From: Emcibacter sp.
GTDB lineage: Bacteria; Pseudomonadota; Alphaproteobacteria; Sphingomonadales; Emcibacteraceae
DNA: 64,000 nucleotides
Assembly (NCBI GenBank): GCA_021774785.1
Contig: JAJFIQ010000026.1
Coordinates: 310,001 to 374,000 of the forward strand
Direction of reading: 5' to 3'
Each line of letters begins with the position of its first letter. Within the stretch, counting starts at the first letter, position 1. A program made the position numbers and the translations under genes. Positions 63,975-64,000 of this stretch are shown here, in pieces. Under the pieces are notes generated by a model. It did not search any database. It was not told where the DNA came from and was given only the letters and a program-made list of their open reading frames with translations.

Positions 63975-64000
63975 GTTCGAAACATTTCGCGAGAGGACAA

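Noticed and set aside
1-64000. CRISPR arrays, rRNA, tRNA, transposases, prophage genes
   Set aside because: No regularly spaced repeats, no cloverleaf sequences and no integrase or transposase motifs were found by eye in either strand.

Overview
The window reads as chromosome of a Gram-negative alphaproteobacterium of moderate GC. The main taxonomic signal is the pair hemC-hemD-Mic60-HemY divergent from tsaD-gpsA-yciI, a layout typical of Alphaproteobacteria. It is supported by a large TonB-dependent receptor, an FNR-type box in front of ubiTUV, and a palindromic repeat at the right end of a kind scattered through such genomes. The genus cannot be read from the sequence. No rRNA, tRNA, CRISPR array, transposase or phage gene was seen.

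Left part (1-27200) is a catabolic block. A thiolase-like protein with HyuA/HyuB subunits (1-4147) faces a LysR regulator. The centrepiece (5294-20931, minus strand) is a quinohemoprotein amine dehydrogenase (QHNDH) locus. It holds structural subunits QhpA, QhpC and QhpB, an aldehyde dehydrogenase for the aldehyde product, a TonB-dependent receptor, an AraC regulator, a FAD monooxygenase/DUF2783/MBL-fold trio, a LuxR regulator, and the maturation proteins QhpE (subtilisin-like protease), QhpF (ABC exporter) and QhpG (flavin monooxygenase). The radical SAM maturase QhpD, normally beside these genes, is not in the window although every residue it modifies is conserved. Next come an Lrp regulator with an ALDH7/CoA-transferase/CbiX-like operon (probably lysine/glutarate catabolism) and hutC-hutF of histidine degradation.

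Middle part (27450-45540): a PepSY membrane protein, a very large BNR/sortilin-type propeller protein, a lipid kinase, an RND efflux pair, a DinG-type helicase, an M48 protease interrupted by a one-base frameshift, a cation/proton antiporter, and small stress or metabolic genes (PhzF, Nu-class GST, GNAT, Rieske protein, YciI).

Right part (45547-64000): housekeeping genes gpsA, tsaD, hemC, hemD, Mic60 and HemY; then a minus-strand operon iorA-iorB(ferredoxin)-korA-korB-korC-paaK for oxidation of aryl 2-oxo acids to aryl-CoA and activation of phenylacetate. It is interrupted between korC and paaK by a 266-bp nested inverted-repeat element. The divergent ubiT-ubiU-ubiV operon (oxygen-independent ubiquinone synthesis) sits behind a perfect FNR-type site spaced as a class II promoter. 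The window ends with a frameshifted M1-like peptidase that carries a textbook -1 slippery heptamer, a beta-carbonic anhydrase and a palindromic repeat.

Together the genes suggest an aerobe able to live at low oxygen, using amines, amino acids (lysine, histidine, aromatic) and related acids. Functions are inferred from sequence motifs and gene order read by eye; no database search was run.
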